Source: Acidobacteriota bacterium (GTDB taxonomy: Bacteria; Acidobacteriota; Terriglobia; Acidiferrales; UBA7541). Taken from it: a DNA stretch of 32,831 bases. Position 1 is the first letter of the stretch. Each line of letters begins with the position of its first letter. Made by a program: the position numbers and the translations under genes. The notes beneath the pieces are model-generated. The model ran no database searches. It saw only the letters and a list, made by a program, of their open reading frames with translations, and was not told the origin of the DNA. Location: contig QHYS01000038.1 in assembly GCA_003223325.1 (NCBI GenBank), positions 1 to 32,831 of the forward strand, given 5' to 3'. Positions 32,726 through 32,831 of the stretch are shown here, in pieces.

Positions 32726-32808
32726 AGAGCGATGATGGTGTTTGCGCCCTTTACGGTCCAATGCATGCCCGCGCGCTTGAGCCGGGTGCCGATCACCACT
32801 TTACAGCC
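32719..32808 (-). pseudogene. ISKra4-like transposase scrap
   Basis: The minus strand encodes NGCKVVIGTRLKRAGMHWTV and then KGANTIIALR before a TGA that lies in the RIT terminal repeat. This resembles the conserved 'GCK.VIG.RLKRSGMhW...GAN.I.ALRC' block near the C-terminus of ISKra4-family transposases. Only about 30 residues remain in the window; an in-frame TAA lies just upstream in the flanking palindrome. The missing C-terminal part is not found at the RIT left flank. Confidence 0.5.
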
Positions 32809-32831
32809 GTTACGCTTTTAAATGCGTAACG
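32808..32831. repeat. Palindrome at the right edge of the window
   Basis: CGTTACGC (32808-32815) and GCGTAACG (32824-32831) are perfect 8-bp inverted arms with an 8-nt A/T centre. It borders the transposase scrap and may continue outside the window. Confidence 0.6.

Overview
The window is about 33 kb of high-G+C bacterial chromosome. The gene families (DUF1501/DUF1800 pair, TreT with DUF5752, a DUF5818-type secreted protein, a Gld-type ABC operon outside Bacteroidetes, E. coli-like Asd, type I-beta DAHP synthase) suggest a soil-type member of Acidobacteriota. This placement is inferred from family content; there is no rRNA or other marker gene here.

Layout. 1-3285 (-): a Tat-exported DUF1501 protein (cut by the window edge) and its DUF1800 partner. 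3586-5573 (-): a translationally coupled TreT trehalose synthase and DUF5752 gene. 5771-8349 (+): proline dehydrogenase, a di-haem cytochrome c and a small secreted protein with a clear terminator. 8402-9937 (-): decayed genes, namely a TetR C-terminal remnant and a metallo-beta-lactamase-fold hydrolase broken by an out-of-frame deletion. 10057-10350 (-): a small unknown gene. 10618-12618 (+): a mobile-element scar in which the 5' part of a group II intron is fused in frame to the tail of an IS607-type serine recombinase, followed by an apparently intact TnpB. 12654-14533 (+): class III aminotransferase and a secreted unknown. 14597-15892 (-): type II NADH dehydrogenase. 16153-19697 (+): proB-proA-threonine ammonia-lyase. 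19770-22341 (-): DAHP synthase and aspartate-semialdehyde dehydrogenase. 22650-23237 (+): zinc-ribbon membrane protein. 23466-28212 (-): ATPase, permease, GldG and DUF4340 operon. 28590-29333 (+): a membrane sensor cut short by a mobile element. 29327-32725 (+): a Recombinase-In-Trio (RIT) element with three overlapping tyrosine recombinase genes and 34-bp perfect terminal inverted repeats, next to an ISKra4-like transposase scrap.

The most interesting signal is in front of the DAHP synthase gene on the minus strand. It has a consensus-like sigma70 promoter (TTGACA, 17 bp, TATGCT), then a 31-codon leader ORF with six aromatic codons (Y, Y, F, F, F, W) within twelve positions. A strong hairpin overlaps the F-L-W codons and an intrinsic terminator follows. 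The 3' arm of the first hairpin is also complementary to the 5' arm and loop of the terminator. Together these form a complete 1:2 / 2:3 / 3:4 ribosome-mediated attenuator for the first enzyme of aromatic amino acid synthesis. I know of no description of one in this lineage, although I could not search.

The metabolic genes centre on amino acids: proline synthesis (proB, proA) and breakdown (proline dehydrogenase), threonine deamination, the aspartate branch (asd) and the aromatic branch (DAHP synthase). The accessory part consists of two mobile-element scars, each next to a damaged or displaced host gene.
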